NCBI GenBank assembly: GCA_012719035.1
Contig: JAAYBD010000024.1
Location: forward strand, 1-34,967
Length of the DNA: 34,967 nt
Source of the DNA: Clostridiales bacterium
Lineage (GTDB): Bacteria > Bacillota > Clostridia > Oscillospirales > Oscillospiraceae
Direction of reading: 5' to 3'
The notes beneath the pieces were generated by a model. That model ran no database searches, was not told the DNA's origin, and saw only the letters and a list, made by a program, of their open reading frames with translations. Of the stretch, positions 16,906-25,650 are shown in pieces; the stretch's first letter is position 1; the number at the start of each line of letters is the position of its first letter. The position numbers were made by a program, and so were the translations under genes.

Positions 16906-18540
16906 TTATTTTGCGCGTTTGACGCTGTATGCATTCCTAAGCTCGCCTTTACCGCTCGAAGGTGAAATCTCAACCTTATCGCCTTTGGAAAGGACAACGG
17001 CAAGGTCGCTGTCTTTAACAGATATCACATAATAGTAGTCATTTGCGTCGAGCCTTATGAATACATGGGTATTTCCGTCAATGACCGCAGTTCTGATATC
17101 CTCGATAAAGCCTGTCACAGCGGTGCTTGCATTTTCGCTTTCGTCGGCAAGATTGCTGCCTGCAAGAAGATTCACGTAGTTGCGCTCACATTCCGCGACC
17201 GATGTTCCCGAAGCAACAAGCTGATATTGCTCGACATTGACCATCGCGTACATTTTTACAAGTCCGCCGCTGTCCTTGAGCGCCATAAAATAGGTCGGCT
17301 GATTCGAGATGTTCAGAAGAAGAGGAAATGTCGACTTATAATCCGTGTATTGGACTATACCCTCAGCGCTTGCCATAGCCGCAATTTCCTGCGCACCTGC
17401 GCAGCTATAGAACCTTGTTTCCTTTGTTCTCTGGTTAGTAAGAATAAATCCGATGTTGGAGCCGTCCATGTTTACGCTTGTTATTCCCGTATACATATAA
17501 ACATCGTCATCTTTTGCAATATAGTTGTAGCCCTCGGTGGTTATTGTCACGTCGCGCTGTCCGATAAAGGAGTTTACCCAGCCGTTCTGATACATTCCAT
17601 GGTAGTCGTACTGTCTCATAATCAGTGAGGCGGTGTAAACTCTGTCGACCCAGTTTGGAACTTCCTCATAAAATTTGCATTCGCCGGTGACTGCGTTCAA
17701 AAGTACGGCACCGTCAATATCCGTTCCGCCGAAGAGCCCTATTTTTTTGACTATCCTTGGACATACCCAATAAGGTGTTCCCTCATCATCAATTTCAAAG
17801 TTCACCGTATCGAATATAAATGTAGGGTAATTGAAACGCAGATGTCTGTAGACGTTGCGGAAAAAATGCTCGTTTGTCGTGTATTTCATGCCTTCGCTGA
17901 GCCTTACGGCATTAGCCTCCTGCGTCACCATATCGATAACGATGTATGCAGGCAGTCCTTCCGAACGGTTGGTAATCCACTTGAAAAAATCGCCGTATAA
18001 AAGCGGTGTAACGCGGACCGGACGTCCCTTGTAGTTTATTTGTGTGTAATCATCAGCCACTTCAAACTGGGAAACCATGTCCGCAAGCTCCCCCATTTTC
18101 TTATCTCCAAGCTTCTTCGCGCTGTCTGCGTCAAGCATTGGAATCTGATTATAGGATACTTCTTGAACTTCAGCGGCAAAATCTCCGGTTTCAACCGTCA
18201 AAAGGTTGCGGTAAGAGTGTGAACGTATTATCGGAGAAGAAATCAGGCTTCCGACAACAAAAACGGCGGCAAGAAGCAGGCAGATAAAAACCGGAATGGC
18301 GCAGTGGGTCTTTATGCTTTTCCATAGCTCATGGCCGCTCTCCGCCTTGAACAGTCCCTGTGTCATAATGGACAGAAAGCAGTATACTGCGGACAGTAAA
18401 AGGATAAAGGTGTAAAAAGCGGGGTCCTGTAAATTTAAAGCGGGCAATTTAAAATAGAAATACACAAGCCCGATTGCCAGGGTTATAAGAAGGTTTACAA
18501 GTGTTCTTTTCCCTTTTCCCTGTGATCTGGTTTTGTCCAT
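16906..18540 (-). CDS. membrane protein of unknown function, three N-terminal TM helices
   Basis: I do not recognise this protein of 544 aa. Three hydrophobic helices are visible at about residues 13-31, 42-61 and 81-102, followed by a soluble domain of roughly 440 residues. The basic N-terminus (MDKTRSQGKGKR) and three crossings would place that domain outside the membrane. The domain is rich in Tyr and beta-type segments with no obvious catalytic motif. The last about 75 residues (from TAVTGFIEDIRTAVIDG) look like a small beta-barrel, which is inference only. The ATG has GGGAGGT upstream. It leads the minus-strand run, ahead of the metallophosphoesterase and tig. Confidence 0.8.
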   Translation of the reverse strand: MDKTRSQGKGKRTLVNLLITLAIGLVYFYFKLPALNLQDPAFYTFILLLSAVYCFLSIMTQGLFKAESGHELWKSIKTHCAIPVFICLLLAAVFVVGSLISSPIIRSHSYRNLLTVETGDFAAEVQEVSYNQIPMLDADSAKKLGDKKMGELADMVSQFEVADDYTQINYKGRPVRVTPLLYGDFFKWITNRSEGLPAYIVIDMVTQEANAVRLSEGMKYTTNEHFFRNVYRHLRFNYPTFIFDTVNFEIDDEGTPYWVCPRIVKKIGLFGGTDIDGAVLLNAVTGECKFYEEVPNWVDRVYTASLIMRQYDYHGMYQNGWVNSFIGQRDVTITTEGYNYIAKDDDVYMYTGITSVNMDGSNIGFILTNQRTKETRFYSCAGAQEIAAMASAEGIVQYTDYKSTFPLLLNISNQPTYFMALKDSGGLVKMYAMVNVEQYQLVASGTSVAECERNYVNLLAGSNLADESENASTAVTGFIEDIRTAVIDGNTHVFIRLDANDYYYVISVKDSDLAVVLSKGDKVEISPSSGKGELRNAYSVKRAK

Positions 18541-18598
18541 AATGACCTCCCAAATATTTATCGATTTTATCGATGCGTCAAAAGTTATCTGTTTGTTA

Positions 18599-18635
18599 GT
18601 AGTATACTACAAATTGCCAGATTATTCAATGGCAA
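18599..18635 (-). promoter_or_regulatory. promoter with overlapping palindromes upstream of the membrane protein gene
   Basis: On the minus strand TTGAAT (18629-18624), a 17-base spacer and TATACT (18606-18601) form a promoter. The -10 lies inside the perfect palindrome GTAGTATACTAC (18599-18610). The -35 lies between TTGCCA (18614-18619) and TGGCAA (18630-18635). This is the layout of repressor operators, though no known regulator matches. Confidence 0.5.
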
Positions 18636-18644
18636 GATTTCTGC

Positions 18645-18661
18645 TCCGGCACCCTGCCGGA
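18645..18661. repeat. short perfect inverted repeat in the divergent intergenic region
   Basis: TCCGGCA-CCC-TGCCGGA is a GC-rich 7-bp-arm hairpin between the divergent membrane-protein and catalase genes. There is no T-run after it on either strand, so its role is unknown. Confidence 0.5.
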
Positions 18662-18753
18662 TGATTGGTAATCCTGATATCCTGCTTGTTAACAATCCCT
18701 TTGTCCCGGGAATAAGCTGTAACGGTGATTAAAACAGACAAAGGAGCATTTAT

Positions 18754-20436
18754 ATGATAATAAATAACAACGGAGGCGAAAATAGGATGAACCCTATGCG
18801 GCAGGGCCGTCCTGTTCAAAAGTCCGGCGGAAGGATGTCTCCTCAAAATTCCAACCGTCCGGCATCGCCTGAAAATAGAAGCCGCGCTGCCGCAGAATCC
18901 AATGCCGCTAACTCAGCGCAGACGAAAAAAGGGCTCGATCCAGAGCAGGCAAAAGAAAACAGATATCAAACAGCCGAACAGCAAACTCCTCCCTCAAGCG
19001 GCTATATGACGGACAGTTTAGGGCGTCCGATTCCGAATGATACTAATTCGCTTACTGTCGGCGCTAACGGTCCAGTCCTTTTGGAAGATATACATTTAAT
19101 TGATAAGATAGCACACTTCGATCGAGAGCGTATTCCGGAACGTGTTGTCCATGCTAAAGGTGCGGGAGCCTTCGGCACTTTTGTCACGTATGAGAGTATG
19201 GAGAAATACACTACCGCGGACTTTCTGCAAAAAGCGGGAAAGCAGACGCCGGTACTTGTCCGTTTTTCAACGGTCATAGGAGGGCGCGGTTCTGCCGACA
19301 CTGTGCGTGATCCCAGAGGATTTGCAACAAAGTTCTATACTAACGAAGGAATATATGATCTCGTAGGAAACAGTCTCCCCGTCTTTTTTATCCGCGATGC
19401 TATCAAGTTCCCCGATGTTATTCATTCGCTGAAGCCCTCACCGGACAGCAATCTCCGCGACCCGGAGCGTTTTTGGGACTTCATTTCCCTTTCGCCCGAA
19501 GCAACACATATGATAACATGGCTTTACAGCGACCGCGGCACCATCCGTGACTACAGAAATATGGACGGCTTCGGCGTCAACACCTATATTTGGGTCAACA
19601 GAGACAGCGTCCACCATCTGGTCAAATTCCATTTGAAAACTATGCAGGGGATTGAAACGATCGACCGTTTTGAAGCGGAACACTTAGCTGGAGCTGACCC
19701 CGATATTGCGACAAGGAGACTGTATGAGGCTATCAAAAGGGGTGATTACCCCAAATATGAGCTGTGCGTACAGCTTATGACGCCTGAAGAAGGCGAAAAT
19801 CTGCCGTTTGACCCCTTAGATGATACCAAAACATGGCCTGAGGATAAGTTTCCGCTCAAAAAAGTCGGTCTTCTTACTCTCAACAAAAACCCTCAAAATT
19901 TCTTCGCACAAATCGAACAGGCAGCCTTCTGTCCCACAAATATTGTTCCCGGAATTGAGCTTTCCGCCGATAAAATGCTTCAGGGACGCGCATTTTCCTA
20001 TGCCGACACGCAAAGACATCGCTTAGGTCCCAATTTCATGCAGCTTCCTGTAAACCGTCCTTTGAAGCCCCCCTTCAATAATCAGCGCGACGGTGCTATG
20101 ACTTACTCTTTCAATCCCTCCCCAATCAACTATTCCCCCAACAGCCTTGCAAATAACAATCCAAAACCGGCGAATATTCCGGTTCCCAAGCCTGTTTATG
20201 CGAGCGGAAATATCGGACGCTTTACAATAGCAAGAACCGATGACTTCACGCAGGCGGGTGAACGCTATCGCTCACTCGGCAAAATCGAGCGCGCCCATCT
20301 GTGCGACAACATTGCAGTTGAGCTTTGGAGCTGCAGACCCGATATAATAAACCGTGTTCTGAAATATTTTGAAAACGCCGACAGAGAATTTGCTCAGGGA
20401 GTAAGACGCGCCATGGAAACCTACAGAAAAAAATAG
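18754..20436 (+). CDS. heme catalase
   Basis: This is a monofunctional heme catalase of 560 aa that disproportionates hydrogen peroxide. The catalytic histidine is in RVVHAKGAGAFG, the catalytic asparagine in YDLVGNSLPVFFIRD, and the proximal heme tyrosine in GRAFSYADTQRHRLG. The catalase core begins near residue 90; the first about 85 residues are low-complexity Ser/Asn/Gln/Pro-rich, longer than in small-subunit catalases. Two in-frame starts have ribosome sites: ATG 18754 (AAGGAG) and ATG 18787 (GGAGG). The first is used here. Catalase in an anaerobe suggests protection from oxygen, possibly of spores, but this is inference. Confidence 0.95.
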   Translation: MIINNNGGENRMNPMRQGRPVQKSGGRMSPQNSNRPASPENRSRAAAESNAANSAQTKKGLDPEQAKENRYQTAEQQTPPSSGYMTDSLGRPIPNDTNSLTVGANGPVLLEDIHLIDKIAHFDRERIPERVVHAKGAGAFGTFVTYESMEKYTTADFLQKAGKQTPVLVRFSTVIGGRGSADTVRDPRGFATKFYTNEGIYDLVGNSLPVFFIRDAIKFPDVIHSLKPSPDSNLRDPERFWDFISLSPEATHMITWLYSDRGTIRDYRNMDGFGVNTYIWVNRDSVHHLVKFHLKTMQGIETIDRFEAEHLAGADPDIATRRLYEAIKRGDYPKYELCVQLMTPEEGENLPFDPLDDTKTWPEDKFPLKKVGLLTLNKNPQNFFAQIEQAAFCPTNIVPGIELSADKMLQGRAFSYADTQRHRLGPNFMQLPVNRPLKPPFNNQRDGAMTYSFNPSPINYSPNSLANNNPKPANIPVPKPVYASGNIGRFTIARTDDFTQAGERYRSLGKIERAHLCDNIAVELWSCRPDIINRVLKYFENADREFAQGVRRAMETYRKK

Positions 20437-20473
20437 ACACAATGAACACAGCTTCTGCTTACAAGAAATTAAG

Positions 20474-20509
20474 CCGCAGGACCTATTGGCAGGGTCTTGC
20501 GGTTTTTAT
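20474..20509 (+). terminator. terminator after catalase
   Basis: The stem CCGCAGGACC/GGTCTTGCGG has 10 pairs (one G-U) and is followed by GTTTTTATT. Confidence 0.85.
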
Positions 20510-20618
20510 TCTGCATTGTCCGCATATAGCTTAGGCAGCAAATCAGGAAAAAGTTATCCTAATATAAAATATAAAAAGAGAGATTATTCCCAACATTCAA
20601 GTAATTCGTAACCCATTT

Positions 20619-20635
20619 TATATTGTAACAATATA
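20619..20635 (+). promoter_or_regulatory. candidate operator in the feo promoter
   Basis: TATATTGT-A-ACAATATA is a perfect 8-1-8 palindrome. It lies between a weak -35 (TTTATA, 20617-20622) and a -10-like TATAGA (20640-20645) spaced by 17 bases, upstream of feoA. The geometry suits a metal- or oxygen-sensing repressor such as the Fur/PerR or DtxR groups, but the sequence is not a textbook box of either. Confidence 0.5.
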
Positions 20636-20693
20636 TTAGTATAGAGAAATCCTGTTTCTTTGCATGGATATTTTTATTTAGGAGGGCTCTATA

Positions 20694-20933
20694 TTGAATA
20701 ATACTGTGATACCGCTTAGTAAAGCGCCGATTGGGAAAAAAGTGATTGTATCCGGTTTGACATCCGACGGTGCTTCACGAAGGCGGATGCTTGATCTTGG
20801 CATAATTGCCGGCACCGAAATAGAGCCGCTTTATAAGAGCCCGTCGGGAAACACGACAGCTTATATGATAAGAGGGGCTGTTATTGCTCTGCGGGCTGAC
20901 CTGTCATATAAAATCATGGTTTCAATGTCATAA
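20694..20933 (+). CDS. feoA: ferrous iron transport protein A
   Basis: This protein of 79 aa is the small SH3-like partner of FeoB. Family features are IPLSKAPIGKKVIV and RRRMLDLGIIAGTEIEPL, with IRGAVIALRADLSYKI at the C-terminus. It starts at TTG 20694 behind AGGAGGG. It lies 86 bases before feoB, and together they form the Fe(II) importer of the cell membrane. Confidence 0.94.
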   Translation: MNNTVIPLSKAPIGKKVIVSGLTSDGASRRRMLDLGIIAGTEIEPLYKSPSGNTTAYMIRGAVIALRADLSYKIMVSMS

Positions 20934-21019
20934 ATTAAAGTATGGCTGAATATAATTTTCGTTATGAAAGTAATCTTGCTTTATGCTTCGTTCGGCCATA
21001 ATTATATGGGAGGACAATT

Positions 21020-23173
21020 ATGGATTTTAAGGGCATAGCACCATTTGAGATAAATTCTAAATACCGCGGACTACATATTGAAAAGAAAGCACAAAGTGAC
21101 AAGATAATCGCGCTTGCCGGCAATCCGAACGTGGGAAAAAGCACTGTGTTCAACAGCTTGACGGGGCTTAATCAGCACACAGGCAATTGGCCCGGAAAAA
21201 CTGTTATGAATACTCAGGGGAAATATACTTATCGGAACAACAACTATATCATTGTGGATATGCCGGGCACTTATTCCCTTATGTCTAACTCCACAGAGGA
21301 GGAGATTGCCCGCGACTTCATCTGCTTTGGTCAGCCCGATGCCGTAGTCGTCATTGCAGATGCCACCTGCCTCGAGCGGAACCTAAATCTGCTTCTTCAG
21401 ATAATGGAGATGACGGGAAATGTTGTTCTTTGCGTCAACCTTATGGACGAAGCGGGAAAAAAGAAAATCCGTATAAATTTAGATATACTTTCGGAACAAT
21501 TGGGCATCCCCGTTGTCGGAACAAGCGCGCGAAGCAAAAAAGGTCTTGGCAAACTGCTGGATGCAGTAGCTTCGGTAGCTGAGAATCGCGCCGGTGCCGA
21601 GCCTCTATGCCTTATTTACTCAGATGAAATCGAAACAGCCGTTTCAATGGTTGAGCCGTCGGTCAGCGCCTGCCTGCATGAAAGCGTAAGCAGCCGCTGG
21701 GTCTCGCTTAGGCTGCTGGATGCTGACGACAGCCTGCTGAATTCACTGACGGAATACCTTGGTTACGATATAATGCAGGATGAGGAGATTTCTGATAATG
21801 TTGCAAAAGCCAGATTATATTTGGCGGAAAAAGGAATCCCTCCCGAAGAATTCGCAAATCAGGTAGTTGAGAGGATCGTAAAAACCTGTGAAAATCTGAG
21901 CCGTGAAACCATAATATATGAAAAAAAGGAATATGCCGATTTTGACAGAAAAATCGATAAAATTCTAACCTCCAAGCTTACGGGCGTTCCAATTATGATC
22001 CTTCTTTTATTTGGAGTATTCTGGCTCACCATTTCCGGTGCAAATGTTCCTTCAAACCTCCTTGCGGAGGGATTATTCTCACTTGAAAAGCCAATTTCGA
22101 ATTTCTTTATCTGGATTTCAGCGCCTGAGTGGATTCGGGGAATACTTGTCGACGGTGTGTACAGGACACTGGCATGGGTCATTTCGGTTATGCTCCCCCC
22201 TATGGCAATTTTCTTTCCTTTGTTTACCCTGCTTGAGGATTCGGGATATCTGCCGCGCATTGCTTTCAACCTTGACAATTATTTTAGAAAAGCCTGCGCT
22301 CACGGCAAGCAGGCTTTGACTATGTGTATGGGCTTCGGCTGCAACGCGGCAGGGGTTATCGGCTGCCGCATCATAGATTCACCGCGTGAACGTCTGATAG
22401 CCATTATTACTAATAATTTTGTTCCCTGCAACGGAAGATTTCCAACGCTTATTGCTATAATAATGATGTTTTTCGCGGGAACCGCCGGAGGCGTCTTTCA
22501 GTCCGCCGTGTCCACTCTGATGCTCACCGGAATGGTCGTTCTTGGCGTTGCCATGACGCTGCTTGTATCCAAGCTGCTGTCAAAAACTATATTAAAAGGT
22601 ATTCCTTCTTCATTTATACTTGAGCTTCCCCCCTATCGCAAACCCCAAATAGGTAGGGTAATAATCCGCTCAATACTTGACAGAACGCTCTTTGTTCTCA
22701 GCAGGGCTATTGCTGTTGCCGCTCCCGCAGGTTTCATAATCTGGATTCTTGCCAATATTAATGTCGGTGATTTAAACCTGCTTTCCCACTGCGCCGGATT
22801 TCTCGACCCTTTTGCCAAACTTATAGGTCTTGACGGCTATATACTGCTCGCTTTCATTCTTGGGTTTCCTGCAAACGAGATAGTTATTCCAATTATTATT
22901 ATGAGCTACATGGCGGAGGGGTCGCTTACCGAATTGAGCACCTTATCCGAGCTGCACACACTTTTAATAGATCATGGATGGACTTGGCTGACTGCAGTCT
23001 GCACAATGCTCTTTTCTCTTATGCACTGGCCATGCGGAACAACCTTCTTAACGATATTGAAAGAAACTAAGAGCCGAAAATGGGCTTTTCTATCTTTCCT
23101 CATTCCCACGGTTATCGGAATAATCCTTTGCTTTATCACAGCAACGACCGCAAAAATATTCAGCCTTCTGTAA
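21020..23173 (+). CDS. feoB: ferrous iron transport protein B
   Basis: This Fe(II) transporter of 717 aa has a cytosolic G domain and a C-terminal transmembrane permease. G motifs are GNPNVGKST (about residues 34-42), the switch region HTGNWPGKTV, DMPGTYSL (G3) and NLMDE (G4). A GDI-type helical domain follows to about residue 310, then the Gate domains with many membrane helices. The permease has MCMGFGCNAAGVIG and VPCNGRFPTLIAI, both conserved cysteine-containing motifs. GGGAGGA precedes ATG 21020. No feoC is seen downstream; a hairpin terminator follows. Confidence 0.97.
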   Translation: MDFKGIAPFEINSKYRGLHIEKKAQSDKIIALAGNPNVGKSTVFNSLTGLNQHTGNWPGKTVMNTQGKYTYRNNNYIIVDMPGTYSLMSNSTEEEIARDFICFGQPDAVVVIADATCLERNLNLLLQIMEMTGNVVLCVNLMDEAGKKKIRINLDILSEQLGIPVVGTSARSKKGLGKLLDAVASVAENRAGAEPLCLIYSDEIETAVSMVEPSVSACLHESVSSRWVSLRLLDADDSLLNSLTEYLGYDIMQDEEISDNVAKARLYLAEKGIPPEEFANQVVERIVKTCENLSRETIIYEKKEYADFDRKIDKILTSKLTGVPIMILLLFGVFWLTISGANVPSNLLAEGLFSLEKPISNFFIWISAPEWIRGILVDGVYRTLAWVISVMLPPMAIFFPLFTLLEDSGYLPRIAFNLDNYFRKACAHGKQALTMCMGFGCNAAGVIGCRIIDSPRERLIAIITNNFVPCNGRFPTLIAIIMMFFAGTAGGVFQSAVSTLMLTGMVVLGVAMTLLVSKLLSKTILKGIPSSFILELPPYRKPQIGRVIIRSILDRTLFVLSRAIAVAAPAGFIIWILANINVGDLNLLSHCAGFLDPFAKLIGLDGYILLAFILGFPANEIVIPIIIMSYMAEGSLTELSTLSELHTLLIDHGWTWLTAVCTMLFSLMHWPCGTTFLTILKETKSRKWAFLSFLIPTVIGIILCFITATTAKIFSLL

Positions 23174-23191
23174 TGAGCATATTGATATTAT

Positions 23192-23240
23192 AACGCCGGC
23201 AGGGATATTCTCTAAAATCCCCGCCAGCGTTACTTTTATT
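23192..23240 (+). terminator. terminator after feoB
   Basis: A 15-position stem with two mismatches (arms 23192-23206 and 23217-23231, beginning AACGC and ending GCGTT) is followed by ACTTTTATT. Confidence 0.7.
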
Positions 23241-23319
23241 GTGACAAATGGCATAATATTGAAGTTATAGAGTTTGTTTTGCGTTTTATGCCAGTATTTG
23301 ACCATATTCCAAATAATTC

Positions 23320-23347
23320 TTGTAAAACTTGCAATATATGATAGAAT
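23320..23347 (+). promoter_or_regulatory. possible promoter of the chemoreceptor gene
   Basis: TTGTAA (23320-23325) and TAGAAT (23342-23347) are 16 bases apart, about 95 bases before the start codon at 23441. Confidence 0.4.
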
Positions 23348-23440
23348 GTACAAAGTATATCTTCCCTATGAAAAGCTATATTGGCCTATCCGCACCATGA
23401 ATATGCAATATTTTACAATGCTTATCACGGAGGTAACCAA

Positions 23441-24883
23441 ATGAAAGAGCTGAACAAAACAAACATCATCATCTTATGGATATTGACGATTGCGCTGATT
23501 GTTTTTATCACAATATCCAGAGGATGGGAAAACCCATCTACCAAAATCAGCGACTTAGGCATGCTTGCAGGCGTTACCCTTGTCACGATCATTTTTTTGA
23601 CAAGAGTAAGCGCAGTAACCAAGGCTTGCTGCCTGACTTTGATAATTGCCGTCGATTGTTTAGTTGTATCCATAGCTCAAGGCGGTAACGATGCGACTTT
23701 TCTCGTCTCTTTTCTTCCGATGGGAACGGCTCTGTTATATTTCAACAGGAAGATAATTACGATTTTTTTATCGGTTTACATACCTATTGCAGTTATTGTT
23801 TGTATTGTAAACCCAGAATATATCAGCGGACCGGGCTCATCCTTGACACTAAGTCTTGAATATATAATGATATATATCATGCTCGGCATACTTATGATAC
23901 TTGTAACAAAAAGAGGCGGTACGCTTATCCACTCCTCAAACAAAATGCTTAGCAGAATTAAAGAGGACGCTAAAACAACCAGCAGTGTTATCGAACAGTT
24001 AAATTCTTCGATGGAAGAAAGCTCCCAAAATATCGGAATACTCACTGACCGTATTCAGGGAATAAGCGATGCAACATACGAGATGGAAACCTTGACCAAA
24101 GCAATGAGTTCCTCCGCAAACGCGCTCAGCTCCCTGGTTTCTGATACTGTAAATGCAATTAATCAAAATGTTGTCTTGAACAAGGAACTTGAAAACCAAT
24201 TTGAGGAAGTCGGAATTGCCGTTCAGAACGGCAGTGATGGTGCGCTTCATGTTAAAACGACTTTGGATTCGATGAAAGACACTGTCTTGGCGTCCGGAGA
24301 GGCAACGGAAGTCCTTCTCGGCAAAATATCTTCGGTAAACAGCATCCTTAAAGAAATAAATAAAATAACTATGAGAACGAATATGCTTTCTATCAACGCC
24401 TCAATAGAGGCAGCCAAGGCTGGAGCAAACGGCAAAGGCTTCTCCGTTGTCGCAAATGAAATCAAAAGCTTGGCAGATGAAAGCAGTGAGTCCGCCAAAG
24501 GTATCCAGCAAATCATAACCGAGCTGTCTTTGCAGGTAGACGATGTCGCAACCAAAACTTCAGCCGGCACCAAATCCGCAATCGCAGGATTGGAAAGCAT
24601 GGAAAACCTGCTGGTTACATTGGAAGAAATAAAGAATGCGAATGATATCGTGGCTAACGTGGTTTTAAAAGAAACTCAGACCAATGATGAAGTTAACAGA
24701 AAATTTGAAACCGTTTCGACTGAAATAAGCAATTTGGTCACCGATGTTATAAGTATCAGTGAAACTATTGAATCCGTATCGGCGGATATTCACAAACAGA
24801 ACACTTCAATCAAAAATGTTAACGAAGAGATAGGAAAAATGAAAGCTGTTACTGCCAGTCTTAATAGAACTGAAGAATATTGA
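23441..24883 (+). CDS. methyl-accepting chemotaxis-type receptor without HAMP
   Basis: This protein of about 480 aa has five or six hydrophobic helices within residues about 7-160 and then goes straight into a long coiled-coil signalling domain with no recognisable HAMP domain. The signalling hairpin tip is MRTNMLSINASIEAAKAG with GKGFSVVANEIKSLADESS, the conserved CheA/CheW-contact region. There is no extracellular sensory domain between two helices, so the signal may be sensed in or through the membrane. ATG 23441 has GGAGGT upstream; the open frame extends to 23381 but without a ribosome site. No che or flagellar gene is near, so it is a stand-alone receptor or acts in another signalling role. 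Confidence 0.88.
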   Translation: MKELNKTNIIILWILTIALIVFITISRGWENPSTKISDLGMLAGVTLVTIIFLTRVSAVTKACCLTLIIAVDCLVVSIAQGGNDATFLVSFLPMGTALLYFNRKIITIFLSVYIPIAVIVCIVNPEYISGPGSSLTLSLEYIMIYIMLGILMILVTKRGGTLIHSSNKMLSRIKEDAKTTSSVIEQLNSSMEESSQNIGILTDRIQGISDATYEMETLTKAMSSSANALSSLVSDTVNAINQNVVLNKELENQFEEVGIAVQNGSDGALHVKTTLDSMKDTVLASGEATEVLLGKISSVNSILKEINKITMRTNMLSINASIEAAKAGANGKGFSVVANEIKSLADESSESAKGIQQIITELSLQVDDVATKTSAGTKSAIAGLESMENLLVTLEEIKNANDIVANVVLKETQTNDEVNRKFETVSTEISNLVTDVISISETIESVSADIHKQNTSIKNVNEEIGKMKAVTASLNRTEEY

Positions 24884-24920
24884 TTTTTACTGCGGAAAGA
24901 AAGTAAGAATAAAACAGTTG

Positions 24921-24955
24921 AAAGCCTTGTATCTAAAGTGATACAAGGCTTTTTG
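24921..24955 (+). terminator. terminator after the chemoreceptor gene
   Basis: A 13-bp perfect stem, AAAGCCTTGTATC/GATACAAGGCTTT, with a 6-base loop runs into a T-run (TTTTTG). Confidence 0.9.
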
Positions 24956-24956
24956 T

Positions 24957-25419
24957 TATTTAATCGGATAGCTGCCTCACAATTCTGAGTGGGATAGAGC
25001 GGGTGATTTTCTGCCTTTTAAAATTTTCAAGCTAATGCTGATAATAGCGGCAAGTATAATAAAATTATATTATTATCAATACGGCTAAACATTATAAAAA
25101 AACAGCCTTGAATTGTTTTTACTCTGTTTTGTTGTCCCCTGTTCTCTCGGCAGCAAGCGATTGATCCATACTTCAGTAACCCGATAGGCTCTATTTTAAG
25201 AACAGACAAAAGCTTGGCTTTAAGTTTCTCTTGCTGCCTATCTATCCCATTGTATAAAACGACTAAAAAGAATTTATGTAAGTTTTCCTGATCTTTTTGC
25301 GTAAATGCCGATGGTCACTGTGAGTCTGCTCTCCTTTTGTGCTGTAACAAACCCCATTTCTAAGCATATCAATGTATTGGGGATATAATGCCCTGATAAC
25401 AGTCTGTACTGGAGGAGAC
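24957..25419. other. gene-poor region with decayed open stretches
   Basis: No gene with a credible start is seen. The minus strand has a 60-codon open stretch (25027-25209, TTG start, no ribosome site). It also has a GTG with a good AAAGGAG at about 25320 that reaches a stop after about 14 codons (translating to VTIGIYAKRSGKLT). Together they look like pieces of a broken gene. GGCAGCAAG (25149-25157) and CTTGCTGCC (25230-25238) form a 9-bp inverted repeat about 72 bases apart. A TATAAT at 25384-25389 may belong to the next gene's promoter but has no good -35. Confidence 0.4.
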
Positions 25420-25422
25420 ATG

Positions 25423-25650
25423 ATGAAGGATGATAATCATAATTATAGTATGATGAAGACCAATTGCAGTCCCTGTAAATGCCCGCGCATTTATTACCGC
25501 AATGGCAACACCAGCAGTTCTGCTTCTCAGGAACAATACCGGCGCCACTGTAAATTACGGATTAATGTCGGTATTGGCAACCCTTATTATCAAAAAAACA
25601 ATGGATTAGGATGCCATATTCTAAGCTGGCTTGGAGGTTATTATGAGTAA
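25423..25650 (+). CDS. small Cys/Tyr-rich protein of unknown function
   Basis: This 75-aa protein starts at ATG 25423, or ATG 25420 (76 aa), behind GGAGGAG. I do not recognise it. It has an N-terminal [10 protein letters not shown] stretch, the cysteine cluster [11 protein letters not shown], and a C-terminus rich in Gly, Tyr and Asn ending in GGYYE, a composition like small spore-coat proteins. Its stop overlaps the start of the collagen-like gene by 8 bases (ATGAGTAA), which suggests coupled translation and a shared function. Confidence 0.6.
   Translation: MKDDNHNYSMMKTNCSPCKCPRIYYRNGNTSSSASQEQYRRHCKLRINVGIGNPYYQKNNGLGCHILSWLGGYYE

Noticed and set aside
18684-18695. TTGTTAACAA as a Rex operator
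   Set aside because: Rex boxes are longer (TTGTTAANNNNTTAACAA type); a 10-base AT-rich palindrome is too short to assign.
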